DNA of 64,000 nucleotides from Ideonella sp. (lineage in GTDB: Bacteria > Pseudomonadota > Gammaproteobacteria > Burkholderiales > Burkholderiaceae_C): positions 496,001-560,000 of the forward strand of contig JADKIA010000031.1 of assembly GCA_016721465.1 (NCBI GenBank). Reading direction: 5' to 3'. The notes under the pieces were generated by a model. It saw only the letters and a program-made list of their open reading frames with translations. It searched no databases and was not told where the DNA came from. Made by a program: the position numbers and the translations under genes. Shown here piece by piece: positions 53,491 through 61,382 of this stretch. Within the stretch, counting starts at the first letter, position 1. Each line of letters begins with the position of its first letter.

Positions 53491-54539
53491 ACCACGCTGA
53501 ACACGCCCCCATCGTGCTGGACATCGCCGGCACCGAACTCGACCGGAACGATCGCCGCCGTCTGAAGCACCCCCTCACGGGCGGATTGATCTTGTTTGCC
53601 CGCAATTGGCGCGACCGCGCGCAACTGACCGACCTCACGGCGGAAATCAAGGCCACTCGCCCCGACGTGCTGATCTGTGTGGATCACGAAGGTGGCCGCG
53701 TGCAGCGATTCCGTTCCGACGGCTTCACCCACCTGCCACCAATGAGCGCGCTGGGCGAACTGTGGATGAAGGATGCGATGACCGCCACCGATGCTGCCAC
53801 CGCGTGCGGCTATGTATTGGGTGCCGAGTTGCGGGCCTGTGGGGTGGACTTGAGCTTCACGCCGGTGCTCGATCTGGACCACGGCGGCAGTGGCGTCATC
53901 GGCAACCGCGCCTTCCACCGCGATGCCCGCGTGGCGGCACTGCTGGCCAAGAGCCTGATGCACGGCTTGTTGCAGGCCGGGATGGCCAATTGCGGCAAGC
54001 ACTTTCCGGGGCACGGCTTTGTCAAAGCCGACAGCCATGTGGCCGTGCCGGTGGACAAGCGCTCGCTCAAGGCCATTCTCAACGACGACGCCAAGCCCTA
54101 TGAGTGGCTGTCCACCACGCTGACCAGCGTGATGCCGGCACACGTCATCTATCCCAAAGTGGACCCATCGCCTGCGGGATTCTCCGAACGTTGGCTGCGT
54201 CACATCCTGCGTCGTGACTTGGCCTTCCAGGGCGCCATCTTCAGCGACGATCTGACCATGGAGGGCGCCAAGGTGGCGGGCGGGCCGGTGGACGCGGCGC
54301 AGGCCGCACTGCGGGCGGGTTGCGACATGGTGTTGCTGTGCAATCAATCGATCGATGGCGGCGCCGCCATCGACGCGCTGCTCGATGGCCTGACCCGAGC
54401 GCGCGACCAGGGCCTTTGGCACCCGGACCCGGACAGTGAAGCGCGTCGGCTGGACCTGTTGCCCAACACCCCGCCGCTGCCTTGGGACGAGTTGATGCAC
54501 CAGCCGCAGTACCAGCATGCCTTGGAGCGTCTGCCTTGA
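53487..54539 (+). CDS. nagZ: Beta-N-acetylhexosaminidase (cell-wall recycling)
   Basis: 350 residues, family GH3. PLTGGLILFARNWRDRAQLT, VDHEGGRVQRF, KHFPGHGFVKADSH (catalytic His/Asp loop) and the nucleophile Asp in FSDDLTMEGA are the NagZ markers. It removes GlcNAc from anhydromuropeptides in the cytoplasm during peptidoglycan recycling. It is the last gene of the lepA-to-nagZ run and is convergent with rne. Confidence 0.96.
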   Translation: MNHAEHAPIVLDIAGTELDRNDRRRLKHPLTGGLILFARNWRDRAQLTDLTAEIKATRPDVLICVDHEGGRVQRFRSDGFTHLPPMSALGELWMKDAMTATDAATACGYVLGAELRACGVDLSFTPVLDLDHGGSGVIGNRAFHRDARVAALLAKSLMHGLLQAGMANCGKHFPGHGFVKADSHVAVPVDKRSLKAILNDDAKPYEWLSTTLTSVMPAHVIYPKVDPSPAGFSERWLRHILRRDLAFQGAIFSDDLTMEGAKVAGGPVDAAQAALRAGCDMVLLCNQSIDGGAAIDALLDGLTRARDQGLWHPDPDSEARRLDLLPNTPPLPWDELMHQPQYQHALERLP

Positions 54540-54544
54540 AAGGA

Positions 54545-54573
54545 CGACGGCCACGTGATCCACGTGGCCGTCG
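54545..54573. terminator. Perfect 13-bp palindromic hairpin between convergent nagZ and rne
   Basis: CGACGGCCACGTG (54545-54557) and CACGTGGCCGTCG (54561-54573) pair perfectly around ATC. Its position between convergent genes suits a bidirectional transcription end. There is no T-run on either side, so termination may need Rho. Confidence 0.55.
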
Positions 54574-54634
54574 ATGCGGGCCGATTCGGTTGAACGGAAA
54601 AGGCGCCTGAAGCGCCCACGTTCTTCGTCCTGCG

Positions 54635-57520
54635 TCAGCCGTTCGCCGGTACGCCGCCTTGCTCGAACGGCAGCTTCAGCTGCGACAGGTCCTTGCGTGT
54701 CTCCACCAGCACCAGCGGGCCTTCGTCCGCCAGCACCAGCGGCTTGCGCTCGCGGGGCACATGGACCGGCTTGGGCTCGATGGCCATGGCAAGCTGCACC
54801 GCGCGGATCTTGTCGGCATCCGAGTTCACCCATTGCAGGCCTGCCGACTCGGCGATGCCTTGCAGCGCGTCCATCGGCAGCTCGTAGACCTGTGCCGCGG
54901 GCAGGGCGGGTGCCACTGGCACGGGTGTGGACGCAGCAACCGGTGCCGCCATGGCTTCCACCACGCTGGCCGTTGAAACGCGTTCGGCGTCCACGCGTTC
55001 GTCGATCGACGGTGGAGCGCTCCCCGACGGCGAAGCTGGTTCAGGGGCCGGTGCGGTTGCACTCACCTCGTCGGCCGGGGCCGGAGCGGCGCTGTCCTCG
55101 TCACGGCGCTCGCGGCGATTGCGGTCGCGACCGCGGCCACGGCGGCGGCTGCCGTCGCGCTCTTCGGCTTCGGGACCGGCATTGGCGTCCGGGCTGACGT
55201 TGTCTGATGGCACCGCCGCATTCGCGTCCGCGGGAGCGGGCTGCTCGGCGCCGCCCTCGCGTGGCTCGGCGCTCTGGCTTTCGGCACCACCCTCGGTGCG
55301 GCCATTCCGGCCGCCACGGCGGCGGCGGCGCCGTTGCTCATCGCGCTCGCCGTCCGTGCCTTCGGCCGTGCCAGGCACACCGGCCACCAGGCCTTCGGCC
55401 CGCGCCACGTTGGGCTCACGGGCCTCCACAGGGTTGGCGGCCACGCGCTCGCTGTCGCGCGGTCCACGGCGCTGGCCTTCGCCGGCGCCCTCGGGGCGCG
55501 CATTCGGCTCGCCATCCACCGGACGGTCATTGCGACGGCCATCGCGGCGGCCATCGTTGCGACCGTCGCCACGGCCTTCGCCCCGACTCCGACCCTCACT
55601 GCGACCTTCGCTGCGACCTTCACCTGGTTTGCCATCGCGGCCGCGCCCACCGCGGTCACGGCGGCCATCGCGACGGCCATCGCGCTTCTCCGGGCCGCCG
55701 TCGGCCGCCGGCGCCACCGGCGCCGCAACGGTTGTCGGGGCCAGCTCCGTTGCCACCGGGCTGCCGCCAAAGAGCTTCTTCAGCCAGCCAAAGAAGCCGG
55801 CGCCAGCCGCTGGGGCAGGCGTGCCGGTCACCCAACTCGGCGTGGGCGTGCCGGCGGCAGGTGCCACTGCAGCGGCAGGCACGGCTGCCGGTGCCGGCTT
55901 CGGCACCGCCACTGGAGCAGGCTGATCGGGCAGCACGCCCTTGATCACCGGTTCCTGCTTGGGCTTGGACTTTTCGCGGCGGGTGATGCCCACCTCGTCG
56001 TCCGGCTCCTCGATCATGGTGTAGCTGGCCTGCAGATTCTCCAGGCGCGGATCATCGTGGCGCAGGCGCTCGAGCTTGTAGTTCGGCGTCTCGAGGTGCT
56101 TGTTCGGCACCAGCAGCACGGTCACGCGCTGCTTGAGTTCGATCTTGGTGATCTCGGTGCGCTTCTCGTTGAGCAGGAAGCTCACCACCTCCACCGGCAC
56201 TTGCACGTGCACGGCGGCGGTGTTGTCCTTCATCGACTCCTCCTGAATGATGCGCAGGATCTGCAGCGCGCTCGATTCGGTGTCGCGGATGTGGCCGGTG
56301 CCATTGCAGCGCGGGCAGGTGATGTGGTTGCCTTCGCTCAGCGCCGGTCGCAGGCGCTGGCGGCTGAGTTCGAGCAGGCCGAACTTGCTGATGGAGCTGA
56401 ACTGCACGCGGGCGCGGTCCTGGCGCATCGCATCACGCAGGCGCTGTTCCACCTCGCGGCGGTTCTTGCTCTCCTCCATGTCGATGAAGTCGACGACGAT
56501 CAGGCCGCCCAGGTCGCGCAAGCGCATCTGGCGCGCGATCTCGTCGGCGGCCTCGAGGTTGGTGCGGGTGGCGGTCTCTTCGATGTCACCGCCGCGCGTG
56601 GCGCGGGCCGAGTTCACGTCCACCGACACCAGGGCCTCGGTGTGGTCGATCACGATGGCGCCACCTGCCGGAAGGTTCACGGTGCGGCTGAAGGCGGTCT
56701 CGATCTGGTGCTCGATCTGGAAGCGGCTGAACAGCGCCGCGTCATCGCGGTAGCGCTTCACGCGTGAGGCCGATTCCGGCATCACGTGGTTCATGAACTG
56801 CTGGGCCTGCTCGTAGATGTCGTCGGTGTCGATGAGGATCTCACCGATGTCGGACGTGAAGTAGTCGCGGATCGCGCGGATCACCAGGCTCGATTCCTGG
56901 TAGATCAGGAAGGCGCCCTTGCCGGCCTTGCTGGCATCGTCGATGGCCGACCACAGCTTGAGCATGTAGTTCAGGTCCCACTGCAGTTCGGGCGCACTGC
57001 GCCCGATGCCGGCAGTGCGCGCGATCAGGCTCATGCCCTTGGGGTACTCGAGCTGGTCGAGGTTTTCCTTCAGCTCTTCACGGTCTTCGCCCTCGATGCG
57101 CCGGCTCACGCCACCACCACGCGGGTTGTTGGGCATCAGCACCAGGTAGCGGCCCGCCAGCGAGACGAAGGTGGTGAGCGCCGCGCCCTTGTTGCCGCGC
57201 TCTTCCTTTTCCACCTGCACCAGAAGTTCCTGGCCTTCGCGGATGGCTTCCTTGATCGTGGCGCTCTTGGCCTCCACGCCTTCGCGGAAGTAGGTCTTCG
57301 AGATTTCCTTGAACGGCAGGAAGCCGTGGCGTTCCTCGCCGTAGTCGATGAAGCAGGCTTCCAGCGATGGCTCCACGCGCGTGACGACGGCCTTGTAGAT
57401 GTTGCCCTTGCGCTGTTCGCGCCCTTCGATCTCGGTTTCGAAGTCGAGCAGTTTCTGCCCGTCGACGATCGCCAGGCGCCGCTCTTCCGGCTGCGTGGCA
57501 TTGATCAGCATGCGTTTCAT
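54635..57520 (-). CDS. rne: Ribonuclease E
   Basis: 961 residues from the ATG at 57520 (MKRMLINATQPEERRLAIVD). S1 domain (~36-120, GNIYKAVVTRVEPSLEACFI), DNase I-like catalytic region with the magnesium-binding Asp residues in VSVDVNSARATRGGDIEETA and VVDFIDMEE, and the zinc-link CPRCNGTGH (~404). The C-terminal half (~530-961) is disordered: a Pro/Ala-rich linker with a short GFFGWLKKLFGG helix (probable membrane anchor), a long Arg/Gly/Asp-rich RNA-binding stretch, an acidic/alanine-rich section, and a conserved end (LPMDALQGIAESAGLQWV). It starts mRNA decay and tRNA/rRNA processing. Confidence 0.97.
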   Translation of the reverse strand: MKRMLINATQPEERRLAIVDGQKLLDFETEIEGREQRKGNIYKAVVTRVEPSLEACFIDYGEERHGFLPFKEISKTYFREGVEAKSATIKEAIREGQELLVQVEKEERGNKGAALTTFVSLAGRYLVLMPNNPRGGGVSRRIEGEDREELKENLDQLEYPKGMSLIARTAGIGRSAPELQWDLNYMLKLWSAIDDASKAGKGAFLIYQESSLVIRAIRDYFTSDIGEILIDTDDIYEQAQQFMNHVMPESASRVKRYRDDAALFSRFQIEHQIETAFSRTVNLPAGGAIVIDHTEALVSVDVNSARATRGGDIEETATRTNLEAADEIARQMRLRDLGGLIVVDFIDMEESKNRREVEQRLRDAMRQDRARVQFSSISKFGLLELSRQRLRPALSEGNHITCPRCNGTGHIRDTESSALQILRIIQEESMKDNTAAVHVQVPVEVVSFLLNEKRTEITKIELKQRVTVLLVPNKHLETPNYKLERLRHDDPRLENLQASYTMIEEPDDEVGITRREKSKPKQEPVIKGVLPDQPAPVAVPKPAPAAVPAAAVAPAAGTPTPSWVTGTPAPAAGAGFFGWLKKLFGGSPVATELAPTTVAAPVAPAADGGPEKRDGRRDGRRDRGGRGRDGKPGEGRSEGRSEGRSRGEGRGDGRNDGRRDGRRNDRPVDGEPNARPEGAGEGQRRGPRDSERVAANPVEAREPNVARAEGLVAGVPGTAEGTDGERDEQRRRRRRGGRNGRTEGGAESQSAEPREGGAEQPAPADANAAVPSDNVSPDANAGPEAEERDGSRRRGRGRDRNRRERRDEDSAAPAPADEVSATAPAPEPASPSGSAPPSIDERVDAERVSTASVVEAMAAPVAASTPVPVAPALPAAQVYELPMDALQGIAESAGLQWVNSDADKIRAVQLAMAIEPKPVHVPRERKPLVLADEGPLVLVETRKDLSQLKLPFEQGGVPANG

Positions 57521-58083
57521 GTGCACTCCAGTCTTGCGTGCCCGACGTGGATCGGACACGCACTTCAGGTCGCTGACCAGATGGTCAGGCGACCCATTCG
57601 ATGCACGAGCAACGCAAAACGGCCGGAGAAGGAATCGCCCTGGACTGCGCTGACCGGTGACCGATCAAGCTTGCAGCGGGGCCGCGTGCGGCAAACCGTG
57701 TCGGGACGGTGGCGTCGGCAACGCCCACACCGGCGCCATGGGGCGCAACACGCAACGATGCGCGCTTGGACGGGGTGAGGGGTGGGACGGCATGCGGACC
57801 GGACGGGTTTGACGCGGGTGACAGACCGATGAGCCATCCAAGATGGAAACCGATCTGCCGCCCATGAGCTGGTTTCTTTTCCCCAAAAAGGGACGGCTGT
57901 GACGACGTGTCTCTTCCACCTGGCCACCGGGCCGCTGCATCGCTTCGGGGACTGCAGCTTGCCGCGCTGGAGCGCAGGCGTTGCATCAACGCTTGTTGTG
58001 TACGCCAACGAAGGCGCACCGCCACAATAGCGCCGGGACGTGCCCGGGTAAACTCTGATAAATCAAGCACTTACGGCTCAATT
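57521..58083. other. 563-base rne/rluC divergent region, probable long rne 5' UTR
   Basis: No convincing gene: overlapping frames on both strands have unnatural composition. A TATAAT on the minus strand at 58096-58101 would give rne a leader of roughly 570 bases. In E. coli a long rne 5' UTR carries autoregulation by RNase E, so a similar role is plausible. Confidence 0.55.
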
Positions 58084-59097
58084 GTGGTCCGGACCATTAT
58101 AAGCAGCAAACCAGCGGCAGCTCCGGCCCCCACAAATGCCGATCCACAGGTGCGTCGGCTGGTGGTGGATGAGGCCGGGGAAGGGCAGCGTCTGGACAAC
58201 TTCCTCATGCGTCTGCTCAAGGGCGTGCCCAAGACCCATGTGTACCGGGTGATCAGGTCGGGCGAAGTCCGGGTGAACAAGGGCCGGGCCGGGGCCGACA
58301 CCCGTCTGCTCATCGGCGACGAAGTGCGGGTGCCGCCGGTGCGGGTGGCGCAGCGCCCTGCCGATGCGCCCAAGGCGCCGCCGCGGGAGTTTCCCGTACT
58401 GCTCGAGGACGACCACCTGCTGGTGATCGACAAGCCCGCCGGCGTGGCCGTGCACGGCGGCAGCGGCGTGAGCTTCGGTGTGATCGAGCAATTGCGCCAG
58501 GCGCGACCGCAGGCTCGGTTTCTTGAGCTGGTGCACCGGCTGGACAAGGAGACCTCGGGCATTCTGCTGTTGGCCAAGAAGCGCAGCGCGCTCACCGCGC
58601 TGCAAGAGCAGTTTCGCTCGCGCGAGACGGGCAAGACCTATGCGGCGTTGGTGACCGGTGCCTGGCCGGCCAAGCTCAAGGTCATCGACGTGGCCCTGCA
58701 CAAGTACCTGGATGCCGCGGGGGAGCGCCGGGTGCGGACGGTGGGCGACGATCACGCCGATGGTCGTCGATCGGTGTCGCTGGTGAAGATCGTTCACAGC
58801 TATGAGCACTACAGCCTGCTGGATGTGACGATCAAGACCGGTCGAACCCATCAGATTCGAGTGCACCTGGCCGATGCCGGCCATCCCATCGTCGGCGACG
58901 ACAAGTACGGCGACTTCGCGCTCAACAAGCAACTCGCGCGCGGCGAAGGCCTGCACGGCCTTCGCTTCGAGCGCATGTTTCTGCATGCGCGGCGCCTGGC
59001 CTTTGACCACCCCGCAAGTGGCGAGCGGGTGGAGTTGCAGGCTGCGCTACCGGCCGAATGCGCGACACTGTTGGCCCGCCTGTCCGAGCCGCATTGA
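58084..59097 (+). CDS. rluC: 23S rRNA pseudouridine synthase, RluC type
   Basis: 337 residues from the GTG at 58084, chosen because the upstream open frame is low-complexity and basic; the start is not certain. An S4 RNA-binding domain (~30-85, RLDNFLMRLLKGVPKTHVYR, GEVRVNKGR) precedes the catalytic domain with Asp in HRLDKETSGILLLAKK, KTYAALVTGAW, GRTHQIRVHLADAGHPIVGD. It modifies positions 955, 2504 and 2580 of 23S rRNA in E. coli. The rne/rluC divergent pair is conserved in proteobacteria. Confidence 0.93.
   Translation: MVRTIISSKPAAAPAPTNADPQVRRLVVDEAGEGQRLDNFLMRLLKGVPKTHVYRVIRSGEVRVNKGRAGADTRLLIGDEVRVPPVRVAQRPADAPKAPPREFPVLLEDDHLLVIDKPAGVAVHGGSGVSFGVIEQLRQARPQARFLELVHRLDKETSGILLLAKKRSALTALQEQFRSRETGKTYAALVTGAWPAKLKVIDVALHKYLDAAGERRVRTVGDDHADGRRSVSLVKIVHSYEHYSLLDVTIKTGRTHQIRVHLADAGHPIVGDDKYGDFALNKQLARGEGLHGLRFERMFLHARRLAFDHPASGERVELQAALPAECATLLARLSEPH
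58085..58101 (-). promoter_or_regulatory. TATAAT -10 box (minus strand) abutting a 12-bp palindrome, probable rne promoter
   Basis: The plus-strand bases ATTATA at 58096-58101 read TATAAT on the minus strand. The perfect palindrome TGGTCCGGACCA (58085-58096) covers the expected transcription start and could be an operator. The -35 region is not consensus. The rluC GTG lies at 58084, so this promoter overlaps the start of the divergent gene. Confidence 0.45.
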
Positions 59098-59111
59098 CTC
59101 GACCACCGCAA

Positions 59112-59780
59112 ATGCCCACCCCACGGCCCCGCCGCTTTGACCTGATCGTCTTCGATTGGGACGGCACCTTGTTCGATTCCACTGCGCTGATCGTGCGCTG
59201 CATCCAGTCCGCTTGCGCCGACCTTGGCTTGGCGGTGCCCAGCGACGAGCGGGCGGGCTACGTCATCGGCCTGGGCCTGCACGACGCCTTGCAGCATGCC
59301 GTGCCGGGCCTGCCGGAGGCACGCTACCCCGAACTCGGTCGGCGCTATCGGCACCACTACTTTGCACGGCAGCATGAACTGGTGCTGTTCCCCGGCACGC
59401 TGGACATGCTGCACGCCTTGAAGGCCCGCAACCACTGGCTGGGCGTGGCCACCGGCAAGAGCCGCCGGGGGCTGGACGAGGCCCTGCAATCGGTGCAGCT
59501 GCAAGGCATCTTTGATGGCACACGCACGGCGGACGAGACGGCCGGCAAGCCCAACCCGCTGATGCTGCAGCAGCTGATGCGGGAGTTTGGCGCCGCGCCG
59601 GAGCGCACGCTCATGATCGGCGACACCACGCACGACCTGCAACTGGCTGCCAACGCGAACACCGCCGGCGTTGCGGTGAGTTTCGGTGCCCACGATGCGG
59701 AGTCCTTTGGCGCCCTTGGCCCGCTGCTGGTGGCCCACAGCACGGCCGAACTGCATGAATGGCTCGTTGCCAATGCCTGA
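59112..59780 (+). CDS. HAD-family hydrolase (phosphoglycolate phosphatase-like)
   Basis: 222 residues, ATG at 59112. Catalytic motif FDWDGTLFDST (nucleophile Asp), a helical cap domain (~20-85), motif II GVATGKSRRGLDEAL, motif III Lys in ETAGKPNPLML and motif IV MIGDTTHDLQLAANA. The family includes phosphoglycolate and nucleotide phosphatases, and the true substrate is unknown. It follows rluC by 14 bases and overlaps the Rieske gene by eight bases. Confidence 0.9.
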   Translation: MPTPRPRRFDLIVFDWDGTLFDSTALIVRCIQSACADLGLAVPSDERAGYVIGLGLHDALQHAVPGLPEARYPELGRRYRHHYFARQHELVLFPGTLDMLHALKARNHWLGVATGKSRRGLDEALQSVQLQGIFDGTRTADETAGKPNPLMLQQLMREFGAAPERTLMIGDTTHDLQLAANANTAGVAVSFGAHDAESFGALGPLLVAHSTAELHEWLVANA

Positions 59781-60210
59781 GCCCTCATCGGCCGTGTCCG
59801 CAGTCGACTCCAGTCCGCTTCAGCATCAGCTGTGCGAGTCGGGTGCCCTGCAGGAGCGAGGCCTGGCGCATGTGTTTGACGTGTTGGTCTGGCGTCAGCC
59901 GGCGCGGGCATTTGCCATGCGCTTCGATGGGCGGGTGGTGGCCTACGTGAATCGATGTGCCCATGTGCCGGTCGAGTTGGACTGGCAGCCCGGCCAGTTT
60001 CTCGACATCGACCGACGCTGGATCCTGTGCACGATGCACGGCGCGGCCTACGAGCCCGCAAACGGGCGCTGCGTTGGAGGCCCATGTGGACAAGGCAAGC
60101 TGATGCCCATCACCACGCGTGAGGAGGACGGGCTGGTGTATTGGTATCCTTCCCCCGACATCCAGGCTGTTGCCTGCGATGGTCCCAAGACCATTGAAAG
60201 CCGACCATGA
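59773..60210 (+). CDS. Rieske [2Fe-2S] protein
   Basis: 145 residues. Cluster ligands are in CAHVPVELD (Cys-X-His) and CTMHGAAYEP (Cys-X2-His), spaced as in Rieske ferredoxins, followed by the GRCVGGPCGQGKLMPI loop. No membrane helix, so it is probably a soluble ferredoxin-type protein. It lies between a HAD hydrolase and an S49 peptidase, a common order in Burkholderiales, but its role is unknown. It overlaps the peptidase gene by ATGA. Confidence 0.92.
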   Translation: MPEPSSAVSAVDSSPLQHQLCESGALQERGLAHVFDVLVWRQPARAFAMRFDGRVVAYVNRCAHVPVELDWQPGQFLDIDRRWILCTMHGAAYEPANGRCVGGPCGQGKLMPITTREEDGLVYWYPSPDIQAVACDGPKTIESRP

Positions 60211-61259
60211 ATCCGCAGGACGATGCTGCCGCTGCTGCACCAGCGCCCCTTCCGCCTTCACCGCCCGAGGCTGCGCCGGCAGGTGCGCCTGTTCTGGCTG
60301 CGGGCTCGTCCACCGCGTCGGCAGAGCCGGTGCTCCAGCCAGCGGTTCAGCGATCGCTCGAGAGTCTGGCGCGGGAGCTGCTGGACGATCGCCGAGCAGA
60401 ACGTCGGTGGCGCGTGTTCTTCCGCATGGCCTGGCTGGGCCTGGTGGTGGCGGTGGTGTGGGCGGCTTTTGCGCAGCGCGGTCACAGCTCGGCCCCTACC
60501 GGCCCGCACACGGCCTTGGTGGAGGTGCGCGGTGAGATTGCCGCGGGCACCGAAGCCAGCGCCGAACAACTGATTGCGGGTCTGAAGGCGGCGTTCGAGG
60601 ACCACGGCGCGCGCGCCGTGGTCATCCGCATCAACAGCCCTGGCGGCAGCCCGGTGCAAGCGGGCATCGTCAACGACGAAATCCGTCGGCTGAAGGCCCT
60701 GCACAAGAAGAAGGTGTACGCGGTGGTGGATGAGATGTGTGCATCCGGGGCTTACTACATTGCAGTGGCCGCCGACGAGATCTTCGTCGACAAGGCCAGC
60801 CTGGTCGGCTCCATCGGCGTGCTGATGGACGGCTTCGGCTTCTCAGGCCTGATGGACAAGCTGGGCGTCGAGCGGCGCCTGCTCACCGCTGGCGAAAACA
60901 AGGGCATGCTCGACCCGTTCTCACCGCAGAACGCGCGCCACAAGGCCTATGCCCAGGCCATGATCGACCAGATCCACCAGCAGTTCATCACGACGGTGCG
61001 CGAAGGCCGCGGCAAGCGCCTGAAGGAAACCCGGGACACGTTCTCCGGGCTGTTCTGGAATGGCGAGGAGGCCATTCGTCAGGGCCTGGCCGACCAGATC
61101 GGCACGCTCGACCACGTGGCGCGCGATGTGGTGCAGGCCGAAGAGGTGATCGACTACACGCTGAAGGAAAACGTGGCCGAGCGGCTGGCCAAGCGTTTTG
61201 GCGCCTCCATCGGTGAAGGCATGTGGCGCGCCGCCATGGCTGGCGCACGCCTGCGCTGA
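60207..61259 (+). CDS. S49 family signal peptide peptidase (SppA-type)
   Basis: 350 residues. A disordered Pro/Ala-rich N-terminus (~1-45), one membrane helix (~73-92, MAWLGLVVAVVWAAFA), then the ClpP-fold protease: RINSPGGSPVQAGIV, the catalytic Ser in EMCASGAYYIAVAADEIF, the Lys in VDKASLVGSIGVLM, and FSPQNARHKAY. This is the short SppA form (SohB/SppA67K-like half-length) that degrades cleaved signal peptides. The motifs for the Ser/Lys dyad are intact. Confidence 0.93.
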   Translation: MNPQDDAAAAAPAPLPPSPPEAAPAGAPVLAAGSSTASAEPVLQPAVQRSLESLARELLDDRRAERRWRVFFRMAWLGLVVAVVWAAFAQRGHSSAPTGPHTALVEVRGEIAAGTEASAEQLIAGLKAAFEDHGARAVVIRINSPGGSPVQAGIVNDEIRRLKALHKKKVYAVVDEMCASGAYYIAVAADEIFVDKASLVGSIGVLMDGFGFSGLMDKLGVERRLLTAGENKGMLDPFSPQNARHKAYAQAMIDQIHQQFITTVREGRGKRLKETRDTFSGLFWNGEEAIRQGLADQIGTLDHVARDVVQAEEVIDYTLKENVAERLAKRFGASIGEGMWRAAMAGARLR

Positions 61260-61382
61260 CGCTGTACGTGCGGGCCGATCTCGTGTCCAAGGTCGCGTCT
61301 TGGGCGTCGGCCGACATTGTTGCCTTCCAGGCCCTGGTCCATACTGCCCGGCGACGCTTCAGACACGATCCGGGGAGAACCG

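Noticed and set aside
57565..58070. 147- and 161-residue minus-strand frames in the rne/rluC gap
   Set aside because: Two overlapping frames in different phases with Arg/Ser/Pro-rich products, no ribosome site, in what is better explained as the rne leader.
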